Positions 12,301 through 15,284 of a DNA stretch of 15,284 nt are shown in pieces (position 1 is the stretch's first letter; every line of letters starts with the position of its first letter). Source of the DNA: Ferrimonas sp044433165. GTDB taxonomy: Bacteria > Pseudomonadota > Gammaproteobacteria > Enterobacterales > Shewanellaceae. The notes beneath the pieces were generated by a model. That model had not been told where the DNA came from and ran no database searches. It saw only the letters and a list, made by a program, of their open reading frames with translations. The stretch covers positions 1 to 15,284 of the forward strand of contig JAWXTX010000067.1 in assembly GCA_044433165.1 (NCBI GenBank). Reading direction: 5' to 3'. The translations under genes were made by a program, and so were the position numbers.

Positions 12301-15284
12301 CGATTCACTGCTGGTTGCCTCAGATGCTGACTCTGTGAGCTCCGCGATGACCACAGTGGCACTAGGTGACACACCATCGGCAATGGTTAAGAGTAAATGT
12401 GCCGTATCGCGGTCGTCATCACAATCTGCCACCGTAAACGGAATGGCTGCCTGTAAATCCGGCTCATGGGGGGCGGTGTGAGGTAAGTCTTCGCCGGCAA
12501 TAAAACGGTAGTTACCATTAAGATCAACATACAAGGTGCCGTAATCAAGCGCCAACTCAATGTATCCTGCGAACGCCCCTTCCGTGAGTGGTACTTGATC
12601 CGCTAATAGATACCCCGCTACCGAAACCAAGCCTGGGCTGTAGCTTTCACCTAACTGTGTATTCAGCAAGAGGTTGCCGCTCACTTGAGTGCCTTCAATC
12701 AAGTGATTAGTAACATTTTCTGCAATGGGGTTTAAATCTTGAATATGAATATCAACTTGCGCTTGTACCACATCATCATCGCGGTCCAGCGTTCGTACAT
12801 AAATTGGCAGCGATAAACTGTCATGTTCATGATCCAGCGGCGCCAATGTTGTGGCTTGAACCGTTACGCTCACATCACCATCTGCCTTGGTGATTGGCGT
12901 GCCTAATACCAACTCTAAAACCGGATTGAGATGGCTATCCATAATAGTTAAGACATCGCCATCAAGCACATATTTACTGCCCGATACTCGTACACCGCAA
13001 GCGTGCAAATTAAGCTTGAACAACGCTTGGTGGATTGCTTCTAAATCAAATTCAATCTGTTCACTGAGTATCGGATCAGAGCCTTGGTGAAAAATAACTT
13101 CAGTTTCATCAACGGTGCTGAATTCATCAGCTGGATCAGGGTGGTCTGCTGGATCTTGTAACTGCAAAGTACCATCAGTTGTTTGCAATGGCGGATCAAT
13201 AATAGTGACCTTTATATCAACGGCGATGAGATCGTTATCGTTGTCTTTACCTAATACATGGATGGGAAATTCAATGGCATCGGCGTCATGATCTAAGGGG
13301 GCGTATGTCGTAATTTTTACAGGTCCCCATAAATCCCCTTGTTCATCAATTAAGGTTTCACCAAGGCTTATACGTAAAATGAGTTGTTGTGCCTCGTTAA
13401 ATAGGAGCAGGCTATTATCACCTAGCTCATAATGCTCGCCGCTTATCGCAACCCCATCTGAGGTTAAATTAAGCTCTGCGATCGCCTGCCGGATCTGCTT
13501 GCTATTTAAACGAAAACTGTGTTCATTAATGGGGTCAGAGCCATGGTTAACCTTAAATACCGCTAACGCACTACTGCTGTTGCCTTCGGCTGCGTCCATT
13601 AACGTCACCTGCACGGCATCAGCATGAGGCTCCAAGCCATCACGTATGGTGAGTAGCAACTCGCCGCGAACCGGATCGTTATCACTGTCGCGCCCTACCA
13701 CACTGATAGGGATCTGCAAATGATCGCTTGCAAATGGTTGATCCAGCGGTAGAAGTGAATCGATCGTAACGGGAATCCATAAATCGCCATCCGCAGCACC
13801 ATTCGGGTTGCCAAGTTGCAGCAATAGCGTAGGATTGCCGTTGTCATCCAATAACGTTAAGCGATTGCCCTCCATGTGCATTTGCTCACCCGCAACCGGC
13901 ACCCCCATGGCCGTTAAATGCAATTGAGCAATGGATTTGGCAATCAGTTCACTATCAAATTGAAAACTGTGTGGGTCTAAATGATCCGAGCCCCGTTGCA
14001 CCTCAATCAGCGCCACTGTACGGGTTGCTAGGGCTTGGCCATCGTCTTGCAATGCAGCTTCGGTCAGCTCAGCTGAAACCGTTTCAATGTGAGCCGGCTC
14101 GCCATCAATAATGGTGATTGATAAGTTCGATTCCGCGGTGTCGCCATCACCATCTTGAATAATAAAGGGAATGAACTCATGCAAAGTCTGCTCGATACGA
14201 CCATGATCTAAATTATCTTCGCTTTTATATAAATAACGCCCATCAGGATGCAGATAAAGCCAACCATAATTAACCGGTAATGGGTGAAAACCAGCATAAG
14301 CGCCACTGTCATAAGCGGGGTACGCCGCCAACGATTCGCCGGTAATCGCCATCACCGTCGCAGCCATCGCCAATCCCCCACTGGCAGCAGGGCCATCGCT
14401 GCCAAAATCCGCGTGTTCAAGCAAATTACCCGAAATAAATTGGCCGTCTTGCTGCTCTAATAACTGCTGGTGTATCGGATCAACCGTTGGTGCATCATCC
14501 GCCACCAGTACTGTTGTTTGGCTATAGGTCCAATCACCATCACTGTCGCTGCCTGCAATGGCAACGGGAAAAGAAAGTGTCTCTTGCTCTGAATGATCTA
14601 AAGGGTGATGTTGTGTTACGGCTATCTGAACGGCCAGATCGCCACCATCAATGAGCTGAATCTCTGTTAGTGCAATGGTAAAAACCCGCTCGCCTGTCAG
14701 ATTATAAACAACGATTTCACCCGCTTCGGTCAGTTGTTCAGGCCACTGTAAAGGGCTGCCTTGGCTAGTTAAGCTTGGTAATTGTTCACGAATCGACGCT
14801 AAATCTAAGCGAATACTCTCTTGAAGGAGCGGGTCTGACCCCATGTTAACCGTTACGGTTAGCTGCGTTTCTCCAATCTGTTCATCCGCTAGTTCATAGA
14901 ATTCTTGGTTAAAGTTCGCTGCCGGATTTTGGCCATCGTTAATAGTGATTACGAGTGTGGTGTCAGCGATATGCCCAAGATCATTCGTAAACGATAACTC
15001 AAGAGGAGATTGCTGCAGGCTATCACTTTGCGTGTGATCCAATGAAGGCACCGCTTTAAACCAATATTGGCCATTAGCATCAACATACAAAGTGCCAATG
15101 GGTAACTGGATAACATGGGTGCCAGAATGGGTCTCTTCATTCGATAACGGCCAATCGGTTAACGCAATGCCAGCAATGGCGACCAACTGAGTAAATCCAG
15201 CTTGGTAAGCGCCCGTATCTTGCAACAGATCGCCTTGCCCTTGTTCGCCTTCAATTAATTGAAACTGCACCGGCGTAATGCCCA
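334..15284 (-). CDS. Giant T1SS-type repeat adhesin, 5' end outside window
   Basis: This is a single uninterrupted minus-strand frame of at least 4,982 codons ending in TAA at 334-336. Residue numbers here count from the GTG codon at 15268-15270. That GTG is not the start: four in-frame codons (G-I-T-P) precede it, no stop intervenes, and it lies inside a repeat domain. The visible protein holds 10 VCBS/cadherin-like domains (GNLL, GADG, DxDGD) interleaved with 14 T1SS-143-like domains (GSD, LDH, DxDND) at residues 1-3338, then divergent Ig-like domains (about 3339-4866), then a 112-residue C-terminus resembling a type I secretion signal. Seven cysteines and about 30 lysines are visible, and Asp is abundant, as is usual for secreted calcium-stabilised adhesins. 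The inferred role is cell-surface or biofilm adhesion after export by an ABC/MFP/TolC-type transporter. No such transporter genes, promoter or N-terminal retention module lie in the window. A ligand cannot be inferred. The family call is firm; the adhesin role comes from the family. Confidence 0.93.
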   Translation of the reverse strand, partial: GITPVQFQLIEGEQGQGDLLQDTGAYQAGFTQLVAIAGIALTDWPLSNEETHSGTHVIQLPIGTLYVDANGQYWFKAVPSLDHTQSDSLQQSPLELSFTNDLGHIADTTLVITINDGQNPAANFNQEFYELADEQIGETQLTVTVNMGSDPLLQESIRLDLASIREQLPSLTSQGSPLQWPEQLTEAGEIVVYNLTGERVFTIALTEIQLIDGGDLAVQIAVTQHHPLDHSEQETLSFPVAIAGSDSDGDWTYSQTTVLVADDAPTVDPIHQQLLEQQDGQFISGNLLEHADFGSDGPAASGGLAMAATVMAITGESLAAYPAYDSGAYAGFHPLPVNYGWLYLHPDGRYLYKSEDNLDHGRIEQTLHEFIPFIIQDGDGDTAESNLSITIIDGEPAHIETVSAELTEAALQDDGQALATRTVALIEVQRGSDHLDPHSFQFDSELIAKSIAQLHLTAMGVPVAGEQMHMEGNRLTLLDDNGNPTLLLQLGNPNGAADGDLWIPVTIDSLLPLDQPFASDHLQIPISVVGRDSDNDPVRGELLLTIRDGLEPHADAVQVTLMDAAEGNSSSALAVFKVNHGSDPINEHSFRLNSKQIRQAIAELNLTSDGVAISGEHYELGDNSLLLFNEAQQLILRISLGETLIDEQGDLWGPVKITTYAPLDHDADAIEFPIHVLGKDNDNDLIAVDIKVTIIDPPLQTTDGTLQLQDPADHPDPADEFSTVDETEVIFHQGSDPILSEQIEFDLEAIHQALFKLNLHACGVRVSGSKYVLDGDVLTIMDSHLNPVLELVLGTPITKADGDVSVTVQATTLAPLDHEHDSLSLPIYVRTLDRDDDVVQAQVDIHIQDLNPIAENVTNHLIEGTQVSGNLLLNTQLGESYSPGLVSVAGYLLADQVPLTEGAFAGYIELALDYGTLYVDLNGNYRFIAGEDLPHTAPHEPDLQAAIPFTVADCDDDRDTAHLLLTIADGVSPSATVVIAELTESASEATSSESNQTSVTVSLTAGSDGIDLDSIRFDINAIHDAIFALNLYSCGVRVSGSKYTLDGNTLTIFDTHLTPILQAELGQPYHTTDGAAFPVTLTSLGPLDHDATELQLPIFIQAQDNDGDFVQAEVALTVLDTQPVAHSVSTDLVETKNGATATGNLLINTDFGADGPAAGGAIDTINGLSLSQLPILTEGTYSGWVEILVSHGHLYVKPNGDFEFIARDNLFHGAEFDQPLQFSVPFTVQDCDHDRDHSALHITITDGQEPTADIVEAYVADEGTADQVEIRIARGSDEVSPESVQFDVAATSAAIAVLGLTASGVPITGYHYQLDDDRFTLLDDQSRPILRATLGTAISLESPLVEENGDLLIPVLVESLQAIDHQNDTLSIPFFVRAQDSDNDAVQAQVSVWVADAEPDSQDVLVDIEEQQGGNRLSGNLLQESGLGADGAGALISVAGVVLAEQPLVSAGEFAGYVEVPIIDGVLYLQPDGSYQLVIADSLDHGNPEEIRTTSVPFTLVDFDGDHAGANLTINIVDGAVPNAEVTHLCVSENGPVVTGELLVERGSDPLDAAGFKFDLEATATALAALGLTSSGVAVDGSQLQLQNSTLIIQDANGIDIIQVILADPNAVNGDLRFPIIVAPLKALDAADGAVLPVFISGSDQDNDPVLAQINIELKDGSPINIGGPITAEVVEQEGGSSVSGNLLENIDFGADGGGALTNINGVDLTTLTPISGGPFNGFFEVPLSNGTLYVTPEGEYQLLLDDDQDHGNPEQPLIFDVPFTATDIDGDNIESSLVITLNDGAPASAAPVAVSLSDAGGSEQVDWVIDRGSDSLDPTSVAFDTDAIAAALANLGLSSNGVAIDGSNLSQSSNGLIIEDNDGNPILSVSLGAAVADNDGNLSFPVTVTTLAPLDHDADSLSLPIYLSAQDRDNDPVNGQVTVTITDVEPSAVDVAVTLTETEGGIISPEGDLLANSEVGADGGATVTEVNGVVLADETPISDPTSPFNGYIAVPLSQAAGVLYVQPSGAYLLQLDDDQFHGTPTDTDLLFDVPFTLSDFDGDTQAANLSVTYQDGAPLSINTTSLLVDEDAQLSDSSFITIERGSDALAINAVDFDLTETLLALESDLPLGISAALDPDATLITNNTMTLFDVNGDPLLSVTIGSVALDGNGNATVPIDVVLFGGFEHNSEPVTVPVVLSARDGDNDVAMALVPIQIFDGEPTLPATVLADVIEGQVGNEVDLFANADFELDGGQLTSVNGIPLSNANLITDANDPNNGFHEIATQYGTVYVQEDGRYRYSANQDIDHGLVESLSEQVSVTATDNDGDAVSVLLTQAVLDGAPPISAGVAGSVVVDESDGQTATAQTLGFYRGSDPITSVQFNANATVTAIAAAFANGLPSSNGSALDLDNYLLNSSGTEFILRNEVGETALVLNLTNVTVDMNGDWDLQISAIAVQGLDHELLDLIDLPIIVTAYDQDNDTVDQQVNVVVLDAEPEPNPDAYTLIEGSTDGSDLTFTSLLVNDNLGADGAAIDAIRIDGSLLADPQMGTVVFSLGNNALLIDTVAGQLTVRPDGSWNFSADANQYHPSDIPIELPFEYQLLDGDGDASDWTPVQLTIVDGAVRPGGEQLEQLLTEPDLDGSPTYPASISNSVVLNDLGSDNLDFNSFATTADLQQLITELETEIFSSGNPVTAMVTGTSILLTDTVSHVDVLSIDYSLADVAGSPTVTIMTTLSGPLNHQSIHDTVNGFVTLDGDNIVFALPFQVQDSDGDALQAPILLSTTIVDGLAPTITQQVIPQLNEEDLATAVSISEVGSVDIGVNSDLLNINSFAFNDIGHSALTSNGELLVYSLDPMDSSGQTLLAYVNGELALKVELQTPLDDNSNTVVNYQVSQFLPLDQPNDGSNELTASFVLSVTDIDGDQTVGTISATFIDGPDNQLMVTVLDQQITEQNIGEAPIELVGGQTNSETGVGPDIQITTGSDPVNQIEFDLIAGQILTGITHDSQPIQWFNVAGEWQGWSMDGNSQDTLILTLSSPSQLDPTLSLAPNTTTTVNYEIIWHSFIDHPNPADSLSLQFPLTITDADGDSISDSVTLIVLDGQNPNATLGSDSGAVIDVNQGQTSTVNGELNVTQGSDFIRYEVDEAQLTSNLNGLTSDGLALSVMASENDYLVTRPNGNGGTETVMRISFDGAGGYQVVLSDNLDHLNAQEQQISFELPIRVIDSDDDATTVLAPITIIDTNPTAENDQLTAAEGMLEGSTINGTMGTGLLSNDELGSDGDRAQINQITFGGNTYTLTNGTVMVTTLFGPLTVNADGSYAFTADSTIDHSGTLLQSLVVGYQVVDGDGDTADAEFTITIRDAEPALIVNGGQELEDSDAIPITISIDLGDVDQNESIQNLMIEAPPLIAGNPLGSPDIVAGVVQLNGVTLIADVNGQLPIPIGDTVTIVNADGTTTITVPNLTFVPSSDYANNSNNGPLQLDVSVDVSSDQDTLVTLTGSVDISVLAVADIPTWNDVDLNMEEDVATKLFVAFDNPNGIEAQLNDDDNSEQLSYRIDSIPSGFSVFLNGIAIAEGTELSEAQLDDVTVLADEHDAGQYTLGITAIATEQGANGDISVKVAETPANITINVTPIVDKPIIEFAVAGGGGNDRTVKIDEDSVVFFGDYFNFGSPDPNEINYLRVQEIDTNGDNGLFCYKDGGNVINLIELVENDTLASLPDGISWDGTGFIIRSDKVDDIAYQPDEDRSSANFDDVRLQFNAISSEITQDGIAPKVGFVTDLSDDTLFLNFQIKGVVDQPELIDGGDFTNQLDDQGNPTGTYLCEGEEDNPLVLSLNIQSSDDDGSEVLNYLIRQIPPGYTIEDDTGNAPTVAGFEDIIYEGQVVTVPIYQITPAQMAAGTFSISPPEDFSGVVDLLVTTQVTELDGDNGSFDNPLVWTLIPAIDTADTSDSINGTEVETDDDGNYLSGGAAIVSKADWLADIDGSESISDAAINAAAGFAIQYQGMLFSSISSLASLINGDATAVNDLLQSGDLVLVPVLDNGNSDLVIDPDAPPPVNGTHVTLSLTITDSQNGLTTTSNTARDISLNVDWQGEVDGEGNSNIGANSESSGLVGPDAVIASDGGILDLGTLVSFISTDSDNSEVVERYRLELDPSINWSLTNSAGVDIGTNIGGGVFLLEQSSLDNVLLQGHSNGTFGISVVALVSDLGDQEIRQVDFSAELTNTVALGGGDGDGQVSDAPFEPLFLNPIVGSEDGQDPDGNTDPASFAGNVDLNAHGDSNDIVSYRVDSADLPSGAVLSGNVTEIWGPNGETIGYVVTKEDLESVSIELANHQTGAYSIPVTVVISDPDSGAVYLTDDDTLPVTELVLEVTAVADGVTISVDGQGEETEDASDDDRFPLGLTLSAIDSDGSEMVTEIILTPQAGLALFGDGLIQTANGYELTRAQNESDSAFQARIDSLTFRSEPGLTHDLDVGVSVTTVDSDTATNSTDSITQSGDFTVFVAPINNRVELTVNDANTDEDNETVISGLTAVLNDSAESLSLVLEGVPIGSFLSVAGQALPYNGSGSWQIPESLIAPDGTIADITIRPPDDLSGQFTLTLVALSKDDEVNDYAEDRADFTLNINPIADDLTLQVDDEIIGSEGQDISVNFDLNTFDLTSRFEDLPEAVVLTFTLDANSDATLNGGDGNPPSITIAGINYPLVLNNGSYQVEITVDGALDNQVLDSIDFNSGDGFGAGTLLISAAAQDSADPLTTDVGTPISSSITLAISPTPDLPQLTVPSDQLSNGSALVLMINASVVNPDINELTIVVDGLNSGSLEDSDGQPVGTNLGGGSVVLTPAELSDLQWVGMDDGNYTIMVTAISDIDGAQAINSDSFNVAIDSTPAPAAFDAGLFVMDDDDDTDGDAALSPSTPTTTLDIGDILQNADEVDQLEALLSNALFEISDQNDNGLVDISVDLDGSNDGLVLTGIDLNSWGVDISDPDAFMDKFIEEYQLRLQNDL
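337..672 (-). other. C-terminal 112 residues: T1SS-like secretion signal
   Basis: Residues 4867-4978 begin with DAGLFVMDDDDDTDGD, an acidic linker. They continue with TLDIGDIL, a short helix-like segment (VDQLEALLSNALFEI), VDISVDLDGS, GLVLTGIDLNSW and an amphipathic end (DAFMDKFIEEYQLRL). The order D-x-x-D-(I/L)-L, then acidic strand, then (V/L)-L-x-G-(V/I)-D-L, then a final helix or strand resembles the VCA0849-type T1SS C-terminal target domain as I know it. No GGxGxD nonapeptide RTX repeats precede it, which is unusual. This is inferred from pattern only. Confidence 0.5.
673..2619 (-). repeat. Ig-like domains C7-C11
   Basis: Domain edges are approximate. C7 (about 2619-2205) has LPSGAVLSG and GAYSIPVTVVISD. 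C8 (about 2204-1820) has SAIDSDGSEMVTEIIL. C9 (about 1819-1455) has LEGVPIGSFLSV and SGQFTLTLVALSKD. C10 (about 1454-1025) has a DLTSRFEDLPEAVVL core. C11 (about 1024-673) has GTNLGGGSVVLTPAEL and GNYTIMVTAISD, closely matching C6. The shared pattern is D-x-D-x-S-E, then (L/I)-P-x-G, then a G-x-(Y/F)-x-(I/L)-x-V-x-A strand. Confidence 0.6.
2620..3944 (-). repeat. Ig-like domains C4-C6
   Basis: Domain edges are approximate. C4 (about 3944-3510) has EGEEDNP, DDDGSEVLNYLI, IPPGY, a PPEDFSG strand and cysteine 3799. C5 (about 3509-3055) has ADIDGSESISDAAI and then an Ala/Ser-rich stretch, and it is the least repeat-like of the set. C6 (about 3054-2620) has DSDNSEVVERYRLEL, GTNIGGG and GTFGISVVALVSD, and ends in a Gly/Asp-rich linker (GGGDGDGQ) that probably joins it flexibly to C7. 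Confidence 0.6.
3945..5256 (-). repeat. Ig/cadherin-like domains C1-C3
   Basis: Domain edges are approximate. C1 (about 5256-4815) has LEDSD, a D-V-D-Q-N-E-S-I motif and the strand LTFVPSSDYANN, typical of beta-sandwich repeats in giant surface proteins. C2 (about 4814-4435) opens MEEDV and has DDDNSEQLSYRI, IPSGF and a closing GQYTLGITAIA strand. C3 (about 4434-3945) opens KIDEDSVVFF, has SPDPNEINYLRV and cysteine 3672. They do not carry the GSD or GADG landmarks of the A/B array. Confidence 0.65.
5257..5619 (-). repeat. A9: last VCBS-like domain
   Basis: Residues 3218-3338. This copy is the closest to a textbook VCBS repeat: GLLSNDELGSDGD, GPLTVNADGSYAF, a D-H-S-G-T turn, and VVDGDGDTADAEF before a closing D-A-E-P. 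It marks the end of the A/B array, and the architecture changes immediately downstream. Confidence 0.8.
5620..7476 (-). repeat. B11-B14: four T1SS-143-like domains in direct succession
   Basis: B11 is 7476-6979, B12 6978-6535, B13 6534-6040 and B14 6039-5620. There is no A domain between them. Here the B calcium motif shifts from DxDND to DSDGD, DIDGD, DADGD and DSDDD, and the GSD landmark is degenerate in B12 (GVNSD). B13 has a tryptophan-rich segment (QWFNVAGEWQGW) not seen in other copies. Confidence 0.72.
7477..9114 (-). repeat. B9-A7-B10-A8: divergent B+A units
   Basis: B9 is 9114-8680, A7 8679-8317, B10 8316-7858 and A8 7857-7477. The landmarks persist but drift: B9 has FEH in place of LDH and lacks the usual S-x-G-V turn; A7 has VDLFANADFELDGG in place of SGNLL/GADG; A8 has SLLVNDNLGADG, closer to the classical VCBS form. 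Both B copies keep DxDND and both A copies keep D(N/G)DGD. Confidence 0.75.
9115..9930 (-). repeat. B8+A6: one repeat unit of sharply higher G+C
   Basis: B8 (9930-9499, residues 1781-1924) and A6 (9498-9115, residues 1925-2052) encode the same domain pair as their neighbours: DRGSDSLDP, LGLSSNGVAIDG, PLDHDAD, DRDND; then GADGG, PFNGY and DFDGD. The DNA differs: three 60-base stretches inside (starting 9421, 9481, 9601) each contain 38 G+C, while stretches starting 9001 and 10081 each contain 23. The unit is exactly bracketed by two D-G-A-P codon blocks (GATGGCGCAC and GATGGCGCGC on the coding strand). This looks like an intragenic or inter-strain swap of a whole unit. Confidence 0.8.
9931..11544 (-). 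repeat. B6-A4-B7-A5: two canonical B+A units
   Basis: B6 is 11544-11095, A4 11094-10729, B7 10728-10303 and A5 10302-9931. These are the cleanest copies: RGSD, an A-x-L-G-L-T-x-S-G-V helix/turn, DxDND in the B domains; GGxxxSGNLL, GADG, L-Y-(L/V)-x-P-(D/E)-G-x-Y, DHGNPE and DxDGD in the A domains. B7 carries the isolated cysteine 1526. Confidence 0.82.
11545..13194 (-). repeat. Twin B+A units with matched cysteines (B4-A2, B5-A3)
   Basis: Unit 1 is B4 (13194-12736) plus A2 (12735-12376). Unit 2 is B5 (12375-11923) plus A3 (11922-11545). They are closer to each other than to any other unit: both B domains carry CGVRVSGSKY followed by LDG, LTI and a D-x-H-L-x-P turn, and both A domains replace the calcium motif with D-C-D-x-D-R-D. 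The cysteines are at residues 758 and 950 in unit 1 and 1030 and 1227 in unit 2. The likely history is tandem duplication of a whole unit of about 820 bp. Confidence 0.8.
13195..14103 (-). repeat. B2-B3: two T1SS-143-like domains in direct succession
   Basis: B2 (14103-13639, residues 390-544) and B3 (13638-13195, residues 545-692) follow each other with no VCBS-like domain between. Both have the full B signature: GSD near the start, an L-(T/x)-x-x-G-V turn, an L-x-D-x-x-x-x-x-L strand, PLD(H/Q), and D-S-D-N-D or D-N-D-N-D near the end. With B4 immediately after, this is a run of three single B domains at a period of about 455 bp, against about 815 bp for B+A units elsewhere. Confidence 0.8.
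14104..14934 (-). repeat. B1+A1 repeat unit
   Basis: B1 (14934-14494, residues 113-259) is a T1SS-143-like domain with NMGSDP, PLDH and DSDGD. A1 (14493-14104, residues 260-389) is VCBS-like with SGNLL, DFGSDG, NLDHG and DGDGD, closing on IIDGEP. A1 has an alanine/methionine-rich insertion after the GSDG turn, making it a little longer than later A domains. Confidence 0.8.
14935..15284 (-). repeat. A0: partial VCBS/cadherin-like domain at the window edge
   Basis: This covers residues 1-112 plus four codons upstream. It carries the A-domain landmarks: an LIEGEQGQ opening, GDLL, a G-x-L-Y-V-D-x-N-G-Q-Y strand, LDH, and the closing I-N-D-G-x-x-P. The usual DxDGD calcium-type motif is replaced by NDLGH, so this copy has diverged. 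Its truncation by the window edge shows that the repeat array continues upstream. Confidence 0.8.

Noticed and set aside
15268..15270. GTG codon as the start of the giant gene
   Set aside because: It lies inside a recognisable VCBS-like domain, the frame is open upstream to the window edge, and no ribosome binding site or signal can be judged in the 14 remaining bases.
334..15284. CRISPR array or DNA-level satellite repeats
   Set aside because: The repetition is at protein-domain level with a period of about 455 or 815 bp and clear sequence divergence between copies. There are no short identical direct repeats with unique spacers.

Overview
The window is almost entirely one giant gene on the minus strand. 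It runs from the right edge, where its frame is still open, down to a TAA stop at 334-336. At least 4,982 codons are visible. The product is a very large, acidic, repeat-built protein of the type I secreted (T1SS) adhesin class: tandem T1SS-143-like and VCBS/cadherin-like beta-sandwich domains full of D-x-D-x-D calcium-type motifs, then a second set of Ig-like domains with D-x-D-G-S-E motifs, then a short C-terminus that resembles a T1SS secretion signal. The true N-terminus (where LapA-like adhesins carry a retention module) and any transporter genes lie outside the window. From family knowledge, such proteins occur mainly in marine and aquatic Gammaproteobacteria (Vibrio, Shewanella, Photobacterium, Aeromonas, Legionella). 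Most stretches I counted are near 38% G+C. I would guess a gammaproteobacterium but cannot name the genus.

Layout, in the gene's 5'->3' order (high to low coordinate): a partial VCBS-like domain A0 (15284-14935); B1-A1 (14934-14104); two single B domains (14103-13195); a twin pair of B+A units sharing conserved cysteines (13194-11545); two further B+A units (11544-9931); one B+A unit with sharply higher G+C (9930-9115); two more units (9114-7477); four B domains in a row (7476-5620); a final canonical VCBS-like A9 (5619-5257); about eleven divergent Ig/cadherin-like domains (5256-673); and the C-terminal 112 residues (672-337). Here 'B' is the T1SS-143-like repeat (about 150 aa, marked by GSD, LDH and DxDND) and 'A' is the VCBS-like repeat (about 125 aa, marked by GNLL, GADG and DxDGD). 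I count 14 B and 10 A domains.

Left of the giant gene, at 1-158, is the 3' end of an unrecognised + strand gene that reads well only if one base is restored in a run of T (an apparent frameshift). The two genes converge. The 175-bp gap between them holds a two-part stem-loop (256-298) without a U-tract.

I see no new enzymatic or defence system. The main points of interest are the mosaic, unit-by-unit evolution of the adhesin (a high-G+C unit that looks swapped in exactly between two matching DGAP codon blocks, and a recent twin unit with paired cysteines), an almost lysine-free stretch of about 1,850 residues, and a secretion-type C-terminus that lacks the usual RTX nonapeptide block.
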